DNA of 64,000 nt, taken from Fibrisoma montanum (GTDB lineage: Bacteria > Bacteroidota > Bacteroidia > Cytophagales > Spirosomataceae). The stretch covers positions 1-64,000 of the forward strand of contig NZ_QXED01000019.1 of assembly GCF_003583365.1 (NCBI RefSeq), written 5' to 3'. Numbering within the stretch: the stretch's first letter is position 1; every line of letters starts with the position of its first letter. Made by a program: the position numbers and the translations under genes. Positions 34,124 to 43,341 of the stretch are shown one piece after another. The notes beneath the pieces were generated by a model. It saw nothing but the letters and a program-made list of their open reading frames with translations. It had not been told where the DNA came from and ran no database searches.

Positions 34124-35203
34124 ATGAAACGCAACCAGTTTATCCTTTCCCTCCTCGGCGCCGGCGCCATTACGTTCAGCGCTTTTACTACTGACCCCAG
34201 CCTGACGCTACGCCTGGACGACGATACGAAGCCCTACGACACCAAAACATTCACGGGTACCATCAGCGCCGTACGCGCCGAAACCTCGGGAGGTAGCCTG
34301 ACGGTCGAAGGCACCTCCGGCAGTGGTGCCAAAGTCGAACTGTACGTCCGGCCCAACAACTGGAACGGCCGCAACGAACTGGATAAAGCCGAGATTGAAG
34401 AGCGCCTGAAAGAGTACGATGTCAACATCCGTCAGGAAGGCAGCACGATCATCGCCACGGCCAAACGCCGGTCAAACGACAACAACTGGAAACGCTCGCT
34501 CAGCATCGGTTTTAAAATCTACACGCCCCGTACCGTATCGACGACCCTGCGCACGTCGGGCGGCAGCATCCGGCTCAGCGACATCGCCGGCAACCAGGAT
34601 TTCCGGACCAGCGGGGGCAGCCTGCACCTGACCAAAGTCGAGGGCGACATCAGCGGCCAGACATCGGGCGGCAGCATCCACCTCGACCGCTGCAGGAACG
34701 ACCGGGATGGGCGCATCGACCTGCAAACGTCCGGGGGCTCCATCCACGCCCAGGCGTCGGAAGGAAAAATGCGGCTGCACACCTCGGGCGGCAGCATCGA
34801 ACTGAATGACCTGCAGGGCACCATCGACGCCCGGACGAGCGGAGGCAGTGTTCGCGGCAGCGACATCGCCGGTACGCTCAAGGCCGGTACGTCGGGCGGG
34901 TCGGTTCGGCTGGCCAACGTATCGGGCAGTCTCGACGCCAGCACCAGCGCCGGCAGCATCGAGGTAAGCCTGACCAAACTGGGCGACTACGTCCGGCTGA
35001 GCACCACGGCCGGAAGTGTGCGCGTCAAAATGCCGATGAACAAAGGGCTCGACCTCGATCTGAGCGGCAACCGCGTTGAAGTGGGTACGTTGACTAACTT
35101 CAGCGGATCGCACGAGAAAGACCGTGTGCGCGGCAAGATTAACGGAGGTGGGGTTCCGGTCGAGATTGCAGCCAGCAGTGGCAGCGTCTATCTGAATCGC
35201 TGA
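34124..35203 (+). CDS. DUF4097-like beta-repeat protein with TSGGS ladder
   Basis: The start at 34124 yields a signal peptide-like N terminus (MKRNQFILSLLGAGAITFSAF); an earlier in-frame ATG adds 34 residues without signal character and is rejected. The 359-residue product contains about ten strand-turn units built on (T)SGGS(I/L/V) or TSAGS, spaced 16-24 residues, for example LRTSGGSIRLSDI, FRTSGGSLHLTKV and ARTSGGSVRGSDI. This is the pattern of DUF4097-type beta-helix proteins. The ladder probably folds as a right-handed helix with one Gly-Gly-Ser turn per coil. The family is exported or surface-exposed; the function is not known. A strong palindromic terminator follows. Confidence 0.82.
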   Translation: MKRNQFILSLLGAGAITFSAFTTDPSLTLRLDDDTKPYDTKTFTGTISAVRAETSGGSLTVEGTSGSGAKVELYVRPNNWNGRNELDKAEIEERLKEYDVNIRQEGSTIIATAKRRSNDNNWKRSLSIGFKIYTPRTVSTTLRTSGGSIRLSDIAGNQDFRTSGGSLHLTKVEGDISGQTSGGSIHLDRCRNDRDGRIDLQTSGGSIHAQASEGKMRLHTSGGSIELNDLQGTIDARTSGGSVRGSDIAGTLKAGTSGGSVRLANVSGSLDASTSAGSIEVSLTKLGDYVRLSTTAGSVRVKMPMNKGLDLDLSGNRVEVGTLTNFSGSHEKDRVRGKINGGGVPVEIAASSGSVYLNR

Positions 35204-35252
35204 CTTAAAAGCATTTACTGAATTCTACGTATCAGACGGGTGAACAGGTGTG

Positions 35253-35280
35253 AGGCCGGCCAGTGTACACTGGCCGGCCT
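35253..35280. terminator. Perfect 28-bp palindrome, probable terminator
   Basis: A 14-bp arm is followed directly by its exact inverse, giving AGGCCGGCCAGTG-TA-CACTGGCCGGCCT with no spacer, and then TTCTTTGTT. It lies 49 bp after the stop of the DUF4097-like gene and would end that transcript. As an uninterrupted palindrome it could instead be a protein-binding site. Confidence 0.65.
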
Positions 35281-35559
35281 TCTTTGTTCGATTCCTTTCC
35301 CTCACCAACCGGTACGTAAATGCTCTGTTACCCGGGAATTGCATTGATAATCCGTCAAAAGACTACGCTTACTAACAAAATTCGAAATTTTAATTATTCA
35401 AGTATTTATTTGACTAGAAGACATAAAACGGGTGATGCTTTTCACCAGGTAATCGATCTGTATTTTCACTAAAAAACCATTACCCTGCTTTGCCATACTC
35501 AGCGCATTATTGACGGTTTACTTGCATTGATTTACCCATAGACCCACTATTTCAACCCC
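35281..35559. other. AT-rich non-coding region before the LytTR gene
   Basis: This stretch of about 280 bases has no plausible gene. It is clearly AT-richer than the genes on both sides and presumably holds the promoter of the LytTR gene at 35560. I found no TAnnTTTG word with correct spacing and no repeat. Confidence 0.5.
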
Positions 35560-36135
35560 ATGTCTGCGCGCACTACATCATCAATTTCCCCGGACGAGTC
35601 TGGTTCACCACAGGTAGGGCCCGAACTAAGCACTTCGTCTGAGGCCAAAGTTTATTCCCTTGCCGACCCGTTGCTGACTGGCCAGCCGTCCGCATTACTT
35701 TACCAAGAGCCCGCTTCTACCCACATTCCCGCCATTCCGTTTGCGCCACCGATAGTCGTTCAGAAAAAAACCGGCAAACGGCCCTCCTCTCCGGGCCATC
35801 AGGGAGAAGCCATTCTGCAGAAAGGCGATTACATTTTCATTAAGCAGAATTACCAGTTTGTCCGAATTTATCTGAGCGACGTTATCTACGTGGAGGCTGA
35901 CGACAAGTATTCGACGGTAGTTACGTCCGGTCGCAAATTCGTGCTGCGGCTTCCCCTCAGCACGCTGCTCGAACGCCTGACGGGCCTGACGCTCATTCGG
36001 GTACATCGCTCGTTTGCGGTCAATCTGGCCTGGGTAGAATCATTCAGTGATTATCAGGTGCAGGTCCAGGGCCAGGCGGTACCATTGGGCCGAACCTACA
36101 GAACCAGTTTCTTTGAGCATTTCCACAACTGCTGA
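35560..36135 (+). CDS. LytTR-domain DNA-binding protein without receiver domain
   Basis: The 191-residue protein has a Ser/Pro-rich N-terminal part of about 85 residues with no predicted fold, then a LytTR DNA-binding domain (about 88-190) with IFIKQNYQFVRIYLSDVIYVEADDKYSTV, LRLPLSTLLERL, LIRVHRSFAVNLAWVES and VPLGRTYRTSFFEHF. No response-regulator receiver is present, so activity must be controlled in another way or by protein level. A terminator follows 36 bp after the stop, so it is transcribed alone. The downstream neighbours encode a periplasmic molybdoenzyme, which it might control; that is a guess from position. Confidence 0.88.
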   Translation: MSARTTSSISPDESGSPQVGPELSTSSEAKVYSLADPLLTGQPSALLYQEPASTHIPAIPFAPPIVVQKKTGKRPSSPGHQGEAILQKGDYIFIKQNYQFVRIYLSDVIYVEADDKYSTVVTSGRKFVLRLPLSTLLERLTGLTLIRVHRSFAVNLAWVESFSDYQVQVQGQAVPLGRTYRTSFFEHFHNC

Positions 36136-36171
36136 TTAGCCGACCAGCGATTCGTTCACCCCGCTTGCCAG

Positions 36172-36195
36172 GACCAGTACACCACTGGTCTTTTT
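36172..36195 (+). terminator. Rho-independent terminator after the LytTR gene
   Basis: GACCAGT at 36172-36178 pairs with ACTGGTC at 36184-36190 around a five-base loop and is followed by TTTTTCTTTT. It separates the LytTR gene from the oxidoreductase operon that starts at 36252. Confidence 0.75.
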
Positions 36196-36251
36196 CTTTT
36201 ACCTAACCTTCTGCCCGCTCTGCGGTTATACAGGCAAGTAACTCAACGGGG

Positions 36252-36895
<644 letters not shown>

Positions 36896-36899
<4 letters not shown>

Positions 36900-37894
36900 T
36901 CAATTTTCAGTACGTCCGCCCGACCACCCAGCAGGCCAGCGTAGCGGCCTTAACTGGCAACCCGACTGCCCAGTTCATCGCCGGTGGTACGAACCTCATC
37001 GACCTGATGAAGCGGGGCGTAACGGCTCCCGAAACGGTAGTCGACATCAACGCCCTGCCGCTCCGAAGCATTGACAGGCAGGGTAACGGTATCCGCATCG
37101 GGGCGCTGGCCCTGAACAGCGCCGTAGCCGACCATCCGCTCATCCGCCGGCAACAGCCGTTGCTGACGCAGGCGCTCAACGCGGGGGCATCGGCGCAGAT
37201 CCGGAACATGGCGACCATGGGCGGCAACATGCTGCAACGGACCCGCTGTCATTACTTCTACGACACGGCGCTGCCCTGCAACAAACGCGAACCCGGCTCG
37301 GGCTGCGGGGCGTTGGCGGGCTTCAACCGCATCCACGCCATTTTCGGCACCAACGACCGCGATCCGAAGCAGGCCTGCATTGCCGTACATCCCAGTGATA
37401 TGTGCGTGGCACTGGTAGCTCTGGATGCCACGGTGCTGGTAACGGGCCCAACCGGCGAACGCCGGATCCCGTTCATCGATTTTCACCGGCTGCCGGGCAA
37501 CACGCCCGAGCGGGATACCAACCTCGAACGCGGTGAGCTTATCCTGGCCCTCGACATTCCTGACAATGGCTTCGCCCGGCATGTGCACTACCTGAAGGTA
37601 CGCGACCGGAATTCGTATGCGTTTGCGCTGGTGTCGGTGGCGGCTGCGCTGGACCTCAGCAACGGCACCATTCGCAACGCACGACTGGCCATGGGGGGCG
37701 TGGCTCACAAGCCCTGGCGGTTGCTGGACGCCGAGAAAGCACTGATTGGCAAACCCGCTACCGAGACTACGTTCCGGCAGGCCGCCGACCTGGCCATGCA
37801 GGGTGCCAAAGCCTATGAGCACAATGCCTTCAAACTCAGAATGTCTCCCGGTGCCATCGTAGAGGCTCTTAAAACCGCGGCTCGCCCAGCCTGA
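36896..37894 (+). CDS. paoB: FAD-binding subunit of periplasmic aldehyde oxidoreductase
   Basis: The 332-residue protein has the FAD-binding fold of the CODH/xanthine dehydrogenase medium subunit, with FIAGGTNLIDLMK (FAD pyrophosphate loop) near residue 25 and a second signature IRNMATMGGNML near residue 103. After it comes a cysteine-containing insertion, RCHYFYDTALPCNKREPGSGC (Cys118, Cys128, Cys137) with further Cys downstream, which matches the [4Fe-4S] loop of E. coli PaoB (YagS) and is absent from ordinary xanthine dehydrogenases. No signal peptide is present, as expected for export with the Tat-tagged partner. It overlaps paoA by four bases and is followed by paoC after 8 bp. Confidence 0.9.
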
Positions 37895-37902
37895 AACAAC
37901 CC

Positions 37903-40125
37903 ATGGAAGAATCAGCAGTAAAAACCGGCCAGATTGGCGACCCCCTCAACCGGGTCGACGGCCGACTGAAGGTAACGGGGGGTGCCCGCTACGCGGCCGA
38001 GTATAACCTGCCCGGCATTACGTTTGGCGTTCTGACCACCAGCACCATCACGAAAGGCCGCATCCGGGCTATCGATACCAAAGCCGCCGAAAAAGCGCCC
38101 GGCGTACTGGCCGTGGTGACGCATAAAAACTCACCCAAAGTTCCGGGCTACGAAGCGGGGACGGACAATGCGCAGTCGCGGGTGCATGGGCAGGAGTTCC
38201 GCGTGTTCTACGACGACCGGATCTACTACAACAACCAGCCGGTGGCGCTCGTCATCGCCGATACGCTGGAACGGGCCACGTACGCGGCTTCGCTCGTATC
38301 CGTGACTTACAACGAGGACAAGCACCAGACCAACATCAAAACGCAGACCGAAAAAGCGTTCAAACCTGAACGGCCGGAGGACTACGCCCGGGGCGAAGCA
38401 GACGCCTACAAAACAGCGCCGGTTCGGATCGAGCGGGAATACCACACCCCCATTCACGTCCACAACCCGATGGAACCCCACGCAGCCACGGCGGTCTGGG
38501 AGGCCGACGACAAGGTGATCATCTACAACAAGGCGCAGGGGGTGAAACTGGCGCAGAAAGACATTATGAAGTCGTTCGATCTCAAGGAAGAAAACGTCCG
38601 GGTTCATTCGCCCTTCGTGGGGGGCGCCTTTGGGAGTTCGTCGCGCATCTGGCCGCAGGAAATGGCCGCCATTCTGGGGGCTAAAAAAGTAGGTCGGCCG
38701 GTAAAGGTTGTGCTGAAACGCGATCAGGTCTTCAACATGGTCGGCTACCGCCCCCGGTCGATCCAGAAAGTGGGGCTGGGCGCTACGGCCGACGGCAAAC
38801 TGATCGGCGTCACCCACGAAGCGATGGGCCTGACCTCGACCTACGAGCAGTTTACCGAACGGATCGTTCACCCAACCAAGTCGCTGTACAGATCACCGAA
38901 CCTCAACGCGGTGTACAAGCTCGTTCCGCTGGATCTGAGTACCCCCTGCTGGACCCGCGGTCCCGGCGAAAGCAGCGGTTCGTTTGCGCTGGAATCGGCC
39001 ATGGATGAACTGGCCTATGCTCTGAACATGGATCCGCTGGCGCTACGGCTCAAAAACTTCGCCGACAAGGACCCGGAAAACGACAAACCCTGGTCGAGCA
39101 ACTACCTCCGGGCCTGCTACGAACGCGGTGCCGAGCGATTCGGCTGGTCGAAACGGAATCCCAAACCCCGCTCGATGCGGTCCGGCGACATGCTGGTCGG
39201 TATGGGCATGAGCGCCGGCATTTATAAAGCCGAACGTACCACAGCCTCAGCCCGCGCCAAACTCCGGTCCGACGGGTTGCTGGTGGTGCAGAGCGCAGCC
39301 GCCGACGTTGGTCCCGGTACGTACACGATCATGACGCAGATTGCCGCCGATACGATGGGCCTTGACGTCAGCAAGGTCCGGTTCGAGCTGGGCGACTCGT
39401 CTTTTCCGCAGGCTCCCCCGCAATACGGCTCCCACACCACGGCGTCGGTCGGCTCGGCGGTGCATGATGTGTGCGTCGCCCTGAAACAGCGGTTGCAGGA
39501 ACTGGCCGTCAATAAACAGGGGTCGGCCCTTTACCAGGCCAGCGCCGACGATCTGGTGTTTGCCGACAACGCCATCCGGCTCAAGGGCCGGTCGAACGGG
39601 CTGTCGTACACCGAGATTCTGAAGCTGAACAACCTGCCGGAGCTGGAAGTAACGAAGGAATCGAAGAGCGGCCCGGAAAAAGAGAAATTTTCGACCAAAT
39701 CGTTCTGCGCTACGTTCATCGAAGTGCACGTCCATCCGGTAACGGGCATGGTGCAGGTCAGGCGGGTGGTCTCGGCCGTCGATGCGGGCAGGATTATGAA
39801 CCTCAAAACGGCCCGCAGCCAGATACTCAGTTCAACGATCTGGGGCATTGGCATGGCCCTGATGGAAGAAGGCGTAATCGACCACCGGTTTGGCCGCTAC
39901 ATGAATAAAGACCTGGCCGAATACCACGTACCGGTTTGCGCCGACACGCCCGACATGGACGTAATTCTGATCGACAAACCCGATCCGATTGTCAGCCCGA
40001 CCGGTGCGAAAGGCATTGGTGAGATCGGTATGGTGGGCTTTGCCGCGGCCGTGGCCAATGCCGTATTCCATGCCACGGGCAAACGCATCCGCGAGCTGCC
40101 CATTACGCCCGATAAGCTGGTGTAG
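37903..40125 (+). CDS. paoC: Molybdenum-binding catalytic subunit of aldehyde oxidoreductase
   Basis: The 740-residue protein is a xanthine dehydrogenase-family large subunit: an N-terminal aldehyde oxidase a/b hammerhead domain (about 18-130) and the molybdopterin-binding region, including VGGAFGSSSRIWPQE near residue 240, HTTASVGSAVHD near 515 and GAKGIGEIGMVG near the C terminus. Glu707 in that last motif aligns with the general base of the family. Size and partners match E. coli PaoC (YagR), which oxidises aromatic aldehydes to acids with a molybdopterin cytosine dinucleotide cofactor. The maturation chaperone (PaoD type) and the cofactor cytidylyltransferase are not in this window. Confidence 0.9.
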   Translation: MEESAVKTGQIGDPLNRVDGRLKVTGGARYAAEYNLPGITFGVLTTSTITKGRIRAIDTKAAEKAPGVLAVVTHKNSPKVPGYEAGTDNAQSRVHGQEFRVFYDDRIYYNNQPVALVIADTLERATYAASLVSVTYNEDKHQTNIKTQTEKAFKPERPEDYARGEADAYKTAPVRIEREYHTPIHVHNPMEPHAATAVWEADDKVIIYNKAQGVKLAQKDIMKSFDLKEENVRVHSPFVGGAFGSSSRIWPQEMAAILGAKKVGRPVKVVLKRDQVFNMVGYRPRSIQKVGLGATADGKLIGVTHEAMGLTSTYEQFTERIVHPTKSLYRSPNLNAVYKLVPLDLSTPCWTRGPGESSGSFALESAMDELAYALNMDPLALRLKNFADKDPENDKPWSSNYLRACYERGAERFGWSKRNPKPRSMRSGDMLVGMGMSAGIYKAERTTASARAKLRSDGLLVVQSAAADVGPGTYTIMTQIAADTMGLDVSKVRFELGDSSFPQAPPQYGSHTTASVGSAVHDVCVALKQRLQELAVNKQGSALYQASADDLVFADNAIRLKGRSNGLSYTEILKLNNLPELEVTKESKSGPEKEKFSTKSFCATFIEVHVHPVTGMVQVRRVVSAVDAGRIMNLKTARSQILSSTIWGIGMALMEEGVIDHRFGRYMNKDLAEYHVPVCADTPDMDVILIDKPDPIVSPTGAKGIGEIGMVGFAAAVANAVFHATGKRIRELPITPDKLV

Positions 40126-40161
40126 ACATCGCGAATGGCTGTTTTGTTGTATCTTTAGGGT

Positions 40162-43100
40162 ATGTTCCGAATAGCACCTACCCGATTTGCTGACCTGCGC
40201 TCGTCGTTCGAGGGCGAACTGTACTTTGACGAATCCCCCGAACATACTGCCCAGCGTATTCTCTACGCGACCGATGCCTCCGTGTATCAGGAGATGCCGG
40301 TTGCCGTGGCCATTCCAAAATCCGTTGCCGATATTAAACAACTGATTCGGTTTGCGCAGCAGGGTCACAACGGTGCCTCAATCGGGCTGATTCCCCGTGC
40401 AGCCGGTACGTCGCTGGCGGGTCAGGTCGTGGGCAACGGCATTGTGGTGGATATTTCAAAGTATTTCGGCAACATTCTGGAGGTAAACGCTGAACAGCGC
40501 TGGGTACGAGTACAGCCGGGCGTCATCCGCGACGATCTCAATGCGTATCTGAAACCCTACGGACTGATGTTCGGGCCGGAGACCTCCACCGCCAGCCGGG
40601 CCATGATCGGCGGGATGATCGGCAACAACTCCTGCGGTCTGCACTCCATCGTCTGGGGCACGACCCGCGACCATCTGCTCGAAGTCAAAGCCCTGCTGAG
40701 CGACGGGGCCGAGGTGACGTTCGGCCCGTTGACTGACGCGCAGTTTGACGCCAAATGCCGAGGTGAGTCCACACCGGGTGAATCCACACCGGGTGAATCT
40801 ACAGTGAGCCCGCTGGAACAGCAGTTGTACCAGCAAGTCAATACGTGGCTGTCGAACCCGGCCACCCGGCAGCACATCCACGAAGGCTACCCAAAACCGA
40901 CCGTTTCCCGCCGGAACACGGGCTACGCGGTCGATGCGCTGGTGCCGTTTTTTGAGGGACGCAATACACTCTTCGACCCGTCCGCGCCAACCTCTACGTT
41001 CAACTTTGCCCATCTTATCGCCGGCTCGGAGGGGACGCTCTGCTTCATCACCGAAGCAAAGCTGAACCTGCTCCCTCTGCCGCCTAAAGAAGTGGCGTTG
41101 GTCTGCGGGCATTTCCTGAGCATCCGGCAATCGCTCGAAGCCAACCTCGTGGCCCTCGACCACCACTGTGCCGCTTCCGAACTGGTTGATGACTACATTC
41201 TGGAGCTGACCAAAACCAACATCGACCAAACCCGCAACCGTACGTTCGTGGAACCCCACCCCGCAGAAGGCGATCCAAAAGCCATTCTGATGGTTGAGTT
41301 TTTTGACGACACGGCGGAGGGCGTTGCCCAGAAAGCTACCGACTTTATAGCTGAACTACAGGCAAAAGGACTGGGGTACGCCTACCCCGTTCTCTTCGGC
41401 GACGACACCAAAAAACCGTGGGCGCTCCGCAAAGCCGGGCTGAGCATTATGTACAACATTCCCGGCGACGATAAACCGGCGAACGTGATCGAGGACACGG
41501 CCGTGGACGTCCGCGACCTGCCCGACTACATCGACGAACTGGACCGGATGGCCTGGGAGCATCACGGCCTGAAGCTGGAGTATTCGGCCCATGCCGGCGC
41601 CGGTGAGCTGCACGTATTGCCCCTGATCAACCTCAAATCGTCGGAAGGGCGGCAGAAATTCCGGTCGCTGCTGATGGACACGGCCCAGCTCGTTAAACGC
41701 TATGGTGGATCGCTCTCGGGCGAACACGGCGACGGGCGGCTGCGGGGCGAATGCATTGCTTTCATGCTCGGGCCCGAAAACTACCAGTTGTGCAAGGACA
41801 TTAAGGCGCTCTGGGACCCGCACCGGCTCTTCAACCCCGGCAAGGTGGTCGATACGCCCCCGATGAATGAGTTTCTGCGCTACGAAGCCGACAAGCCCGT
41901 TCCGCAGCCAACAACTATTTTTGATTTCTCGAAAGACGGTGGCCTGCTCGAACTGGCCGAAAAATGTTCCGGCTCCGGCGACTGCCGCAAAACCCACATC
42001 TCGGGCGGAACGATGTGCCCGAGCTACATGGCCACCCGCAGCGAACACGACACCACCCGCGCCCGGGCCAACATCCTGCGGCATTTTTATACCAGTCAGG
42101 ACAAACCGGCCCAGCACGACTACGAAGCCGTGAAGGACGTACTGGACCTGTGCCTGTCGTGTAAAGCCTGCAAAGCCGAGTGCCCGTCGAGCGTGGACAT
42201 GACCCGCATGAAAGCCGAGTTTACGCAGCAGTATTACGCCGAAAAAGGCGTGCCGATGCGGGCCCGACTGGTGGGCAATTTCACCCGGCTCATGTCGCTG
42301 GCGAGCCTGGCTCCCTGGGCCTACAACGCCATCTACGACAGCCCGGCCCTGCGCCGGATTGCCAACCGCACCGTCGGCTTTCACCCCGAGCGTACCATGC
42401 CCCGGCTGGCGGGAACGACGCTACGTCAGTGGGCGAAGAGCAGGGGGCTTGGGGCAGGGGGCTTAGGGCAGGGAGCGGATGCTGGTATCCATGCTCCACG
42501 CCCCTCGCCCCAGGCCCCCCGCCCCCTTCTCTTCGCCGACGAGTTTACGAACTACAACGACGTTGAAGTAGGCCAGAAAGCCATTCAGTTGCTGCAACGT
42601 TTAGGGTATGACGTAAGCATTCCCGAGCATGTCGAAAGCGGCCGGACGTACCTATCGAAAGGTCTGGTGGACGACGCCCGGGCGATTGCCATCCGCAACG
42701 TTACGCTGCTGAAAGACAAGGTCAAGGAAAACAGCCCGCTGGTTGGGCTGGAACCCTCGGCCATCCTGACGTTCCGCGACGAATACCCGGATCTGGTGCC
42801 GGCCGATCTGAAAGCCGACGCCCAGCGCATCGCCCGGCATACATTTCTGTTTGAAGAGTGGCTCGCCCGGGAGGCCGATGCCAAACGTATCGACCGAAGC
42901 CAGTTTACGACGGAAGCCCGACAGGTGAAAATCCACGGCCATTGTCATCAGAAGGCCCTGTCGTCGATGGTACCGGTCAAAAAGATTCTGTCCCTGCCGC
43001 CAAATTACAGCGTGCAGCTTATTCCGTCGGGATGCTGTGGGATGGCGGGCTCGTTTGGCTACGAAACCGAACACTACGACATCTCGATGCAGATTGGCGA

Positions 43101-43245
43101 ACTGGTGCTATTCCCGGCTATCCGACAGACGACCAGTGACGTTATCATCTCAGCAGCCGGCACCAGCTGCCGCCATCAGATCAAAGACGGTACCGGTCGC
43201 CACGCCCAGCACCCGGCCGAGATTCTGTTCGACGCCCTCAGGTAG
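40162..43245 (+). CDS. FAD and Fe-S domain dehydrogenase (YdiJ/D-lactate dehydrogenase-like)
   Basis: This 1027-residue fusion has a PCMH-type FAD domain (about 45-260: PRAAGTSLAGQVVGNGIVVDIS, GGMIGNNSCG), the FAD-oxidase C domain (to about 560, with HAGAGELHVLPL and SGEHGDGRLRGE) and a Fe-S module with CSGSGDCRK near 600 and CLSCKACKAECPSSVDM near 663-675. Two CCG-type segments follow, HGHCHQKAL near 923 and SGCCGMAGSFGYE near 955. Size and plan match YdiJ-like 2-hydroxyacid dehydrogenases that pass electrons to the quinone pool; the substrate is inferred only by family. Odd points are a 5-residue GESTP triplication near residue 201 and an in-frame heptad hairpin encoding about 35 Gly/Pro/Ala-rich residues near 757-792. 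A -7-like TATCTTTA ends only 4 bp before the ATG. Confidence 0.9.
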   Translation: MFRIAPTRFADLRSSFEGELYFDESPEHTAQRILYATDASVYQEMPVAVAIPKSVADIKQLIRFAQQGHNGASIGLIPRAAGTSLAGQVVGNGIVVDISKYFGNILEVNAEQRWVRVQPGVIRDDLNAYLKPYGLMFGPETSTASRAMIGGMIGNNSCGLHSIVWGTTRDHLLEVKALLSDGAEVTFGPLTDAQFDAKCRGESTPGESTPGESTVSPLEQQLYQQVNTWLSNPATRQHIHEGYPKPTVSRRNTGYAVDALVPFFEGRNTLFDPSAPTSTFNFAHLIAGSEGTLCFITEAKLNLLPLPPKEVALVCGHFLSIRQSLEANLVALDHHCAASELVDDYILELTKTNIDQTRNRTFVEPHPAEGDPKAILMVEFFDDTAEGVAQKATDFIAELQAKGLGYAYPVLFGDDTKKPWALRKAGLSIMYNIPGDDKPANVIEDTAVDVRDLPDYIDELDRMAWEHHGLKLEYSAHAGAGELHVLPLINLKSSEGRQKFRSLLMDTAQLVKRYGGSLSGEHGDGRLRGECIAFMLGPENYQLCKDIKALWDPHRLFNPGKVVDTPPMNEFLRYEADKPVPQPTTIFDFSKDGGLLELAEKCSGSGDCRKTHISGGTMCPSYMATRSEHDTTRARANILRHFYTSQDKPAQHDYEAVKDVLDLCLSCKACKAECPSSVDMTRMKAEFTQQYYAEKGVPMRARLVGNFTRLMSLASLAPWAYNAIYDSPALRRIANRTVGFHPERTMPRLAGTTLRQWAKSRGLGAGGLGQGADAGIHAPRPSPQAPRPLLFADEFTNYNDVEVGQKAIQLLQRLGYDVSIPEHVESGRTYLSKGLVDDARAIAIRNVTLLKDKVKENSPLVGLEPSAILTFRDEYPDLVPADLKADAQRIARHTFLFEEWLAREADAKRIDRSQFTTEARQVKIHGHCHQKALSSMVPVKKILSLPPNYSVQLIPSGCCGMAGSFGYETEHYDISMQIGELVLFPAIRQTTSDVIISAAGTSCRHQIKDGTGRHAQHPAEILFDALR
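40762..40806 (+). repeat. 15-bp tandem repeat, three units, in coding sequence
   Basis: Three consecutive 15-base units (GGTGAGTCCACACCG and two variants) encode GESTP-GESTP-GESTV in the FAD domain of the dehydrogenase. The second unit differs by one base from the first and the third by four, so the expansion looks recent and in frame. Confidence 0.85.
42432..42537. repeat. Complete heptad inverted repeat inside a coding sequence
   Basis: A full element with outer arms GGCGAAGAG (42432-42440) and CTCTTCGCC (42529-42537) encloses in-phase 7-base words such as GGGGCTT and GGGGCAG on the left and ACGCCCC and TCGCCCC on the right, around a short TATCC centre. It lies in frame in the dehydrogenase gene, between the Fe-S module and the C-terminal CCG region, and adds a Gly/Ala/Pro-rich linker. 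Confidence 0.8.
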
Positions 43246-43341
43246 CCCGGGACCGGGCCGGTGTTCCAGCGTTTGCATCCAGGCTACGTAAAACCTTTTG
43301 CGCGGCCGGTGGTTGTTTATAGACCATTAACACGAACAACC

